Made by a program: the position numbers and the translations under genes. Below, piece after piece: positions 62,595 through 64,000 of a DNA stretch of 64,000 bases (position 1 is the first letter of the stretch; the number at the start of each line of letters is the position of its first letter). The stretch comes from Meridianimaribacter flavus (lineage in GTDB: Bacteria; Bacteroidota; Bacteroidia; Flavobacteriales; Flavobacteriaceae): contig NZ_SOQZ01000003.1 in NCBI RefSeq assembly GCF_004366715.1, forward strand, positions 191,001-255,000, read 5' to 3'. Under the pieces are notes generated by a model. The model was not told the DNA's origin and did not search any database. It saw only the letters and a list, made by a program, of their open reading frames with translations.

Positions 62595-64000
62595 TTAATT
62601 GAGTTTAAAGGTTGATATGTCTTTAAACGGATTAGTTTGTAACTGTTCCATTTTTGTTTGATACGATTTCCAGTCTTCATTAAAGAAGGTGTTGGTTTTT
62701 TCAAGCGCACTATTTAAAGCGTCTTTAAAGTTTTTAATTAACGTAGTTTCGGTAGTTGTGATACCGTTTTGACTATCTTGAACATAACCTCTTGCAAGAC
62801 TAAGTCTTGTGTTGATGGTAACTTCAGGGTTTCTAGTAATACCTTGTCTTTCGTCAACTTTTCCTAAATAAATATCAATAATTTCATCTATTTTTTTGAC
62901 GATGTCTTTAGATGATCTTATATCGTCTTTATATTTTTCTTTATCTAGTTTTTTAAGTTCAGACTGAAATTTCTCAGCTATTTCTTTGCTTTCAACAAGT
63001 TGTTTTACAGCATTAGCCATAGTTTCTTGAGCGCTTTCTAAATCTTTTAAAGTGTTGTAAACTTCATTGATATTTGCTGTAGAAATATTTAATCTTGGAT
63101 CATACATTACTGTAATTTGTTTTTCTGAAGATTGGTCTCCAAAACTTAAAACAGCTTTGTAAGTGCCTGGTTTAACAGTAATACCTCCTGGTTCACTATT
63201 TCTGGTTCTATTTCGTCTAGAAGCTCTTTCAACACCAGCTTCATCCATATACCATGTCCATTTGTGAATACCTGTTTCTTCAGGCGCTTTTTGCTTTAAT
63301 GTTCTTATCAAACGCTCTCCATCATATATTTTTAATGTTAAAGAATCCCATTTTACTTCATTGGTTTTTTCAGCAGAAGTTTCTTCGTCTTCATTTGAAG
63401 CTTCCTCTTTTGCATCTTCTTTTTGGGTATCAATATTTACGTAATATGACAATTGAGCACCATAGCTTCTGTTTTCTCCATTGTATAAAGCATCAGCTCC
63501 AAATCGACTTCCTGTTGGTTGTTGGTATGCAGCTTGAATAGCTGTAGGAGGTTGAAATAACTCTACTTTTTGTTGTAATACTTGTTTGTTTTTAGCCAGA
63601 GCGCGTAAAGGTCTTATGTCATCTAAAACCCAAGCAGCTCTACCAAAAGTGCCTATTACTAAATCGTGCTCTCTTGGATGAATTACTAAATCTTTTACAG
63701 ATGTAGTAGGGAAGCCTTCTGTCCATTTAGTCCAACTTTCTCCTGCGTTTAAGGAAATGTATAAACCGTCGTCAGTTCCTAAAAATAACAGGTTTGGTTC
63801 TTCAATATCTTCAACAATTGAGAGTGTGTAGCTTTTTACATCATTTTCATCTACAATACGTGTCCATGTTTTACCATAGTCTTTGGTTCTGTATGCATAA
63901 GGTGTGTAATTAAAACGTCTGTAATCATTAGCTATGAGCAATGCTTCTCCTTTGTTTTTGTTTGATGCTTTTATTTGAGGAATCCAACTGCCTTTAGGTA
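62595..64000 (-). CDS. Sortilin/VPS10-like beta-propeller protein, C-terminal part, 5' truncated by window
   Basis: At least 468 aa continue to the window edge, with no start in reach; the frame runs open to base 64000. The visible part has BNR/Asp-box-like repeats: YRTKDYGKTWTRIVD, LFLGTDDGLYISLNAGESWTKW, LVIGTFGRAAWVLDD. Behind comes a beta domain (KPGTYKAVLSFGDQS) and a coiled C-terminus. Such proteins (annotated glycosyl hydrolase or sortilin-like) are secreted and typically about 1000 aa. Enzyme activity is unproven. Operon with the peptidase downstream. Confidence 0.8.
   Translation of the reverse strand, partial: PKGSWIPQIKASNKNKGEALLIANDYRRFNYTPYAYRTKDYGKTWTRIVDENDVKSYTLSIVEDIEEPNLLFLGTDDGLYISLNAGESWTKWTEGFPTTSVKDLVIHPREHDLVIGTFGRAAWVLDDIRPLRALAKNKQVLQQKVELFQPPTAIQAAYQQPTGSRFGADALYNGENRSYGAQLSYYVNIDTQKEDAKEEASNEDEETSAEKTNEVKWDSLTLKIYDGERLIRTLKQKAPEETGIHKWTWYMDEAGVERASRRNRTRNSEPGGITVKPGTYKAVLSFGDQSSEKQITVMYDPRLNISTANINEVYNTLKDLESAQETMANAVKQLVESKEIAEKFQSELKKLDKEKYKDDIRSSKDIVKKIDEIIDIYLGKVDERQGITRNPEVTINTRLSLARGYVQDSQNGITTTETTLIKNFKDALNSALEKTNTFFNEDWKSYQTKMEQLQTNPFKDISTFKLN

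Overview
The window reads as a chromosome segment of a marine-type Flavobacteriaceae bacterium (Bacteroidota). Grounds: AT-rich DNA, TonB-dependent receptors with carboxypeptidase-like N-terminal domains, a type IX secretion C-terminal tail, a PorV/PorQ-type barrel, a fused CcoN-CcoO oxidase, a cyclophilin-FKBP fusion, 2TM-domain histidine kinase, and promoters of the Bacteroidota TAnnTTTG type. The genus cannot be fixed from the sequence alone. No tRNA, rRNA, CRISPR array, integrase or transposase gene was recognised.

Region 1 (1-14.8 kb) is a surface-polysaccharide locus. It starts with the tail of an asparagine synthase, followed by a tightly packed, partly overlapping run of glycosyltransferases (GT-B/GT4 and GT2 types) and a Wzy/O-antigen-ligase-like membrane protein. 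After an 866-base gene-poor stretch full of REP-like repeats come an unrecognised 249-aa protein and the polyprenyl-phosphate sugar-1-phosphate transferase that would start the repeat unit.

Region 2 (14.8-27.6 kb) is mostly housekeeping: DUF4105 and PorV/PorQ-like proteins, PssA, a TerC-like membrane protein, then LptB, a glycosyltransferase, an AhpD-like protein, TatC and KdsD on the minus strand, RecQ, a two-domain prolyl isomerase and small lipoprotein/unknown genes. LptB and KdsD both serve lipopolysaccharide.

Region 3 (27.6-47.9 kb) is cell-envelope and signalling: a serine hydrolase, a TonB receptor followed by a secreted helical-repeat protein and a LytS/LytTR-type two-component system with two 2TM proteins, a 1.28-kb-residue-scale T9SS-secreted beta-helix protein, a LETM1-related protein, a DUF4331 pair with a TPR lipoprotein and a second TonB receptor, an ECF sigma/anti-sigma pair, and Cu/Zn superoxide dismutase.

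Region 4 (48.0-60.6 kb) is a low-oxygen respiration regulon: hemN, two universal stress proteins, a complete cbb3 oxidase operon (ccoS-ccoNO-ccoQ-ccoP-ccoG-ccoH plus a TauE/SafE-like protein), the copper ATPase ccoI and a Crp/Fnr regulator. Three promoters here (hemN, ccoS, ccoI) share a palindromic TGAyAAATrTCA box exactly 23 bases before a -7 element, which ties the genes to the adjacent regulator. The window ends with an S9 peptidase and the C-terminal part of a sortilin-like beta-propeller protein, both on the minus strand.
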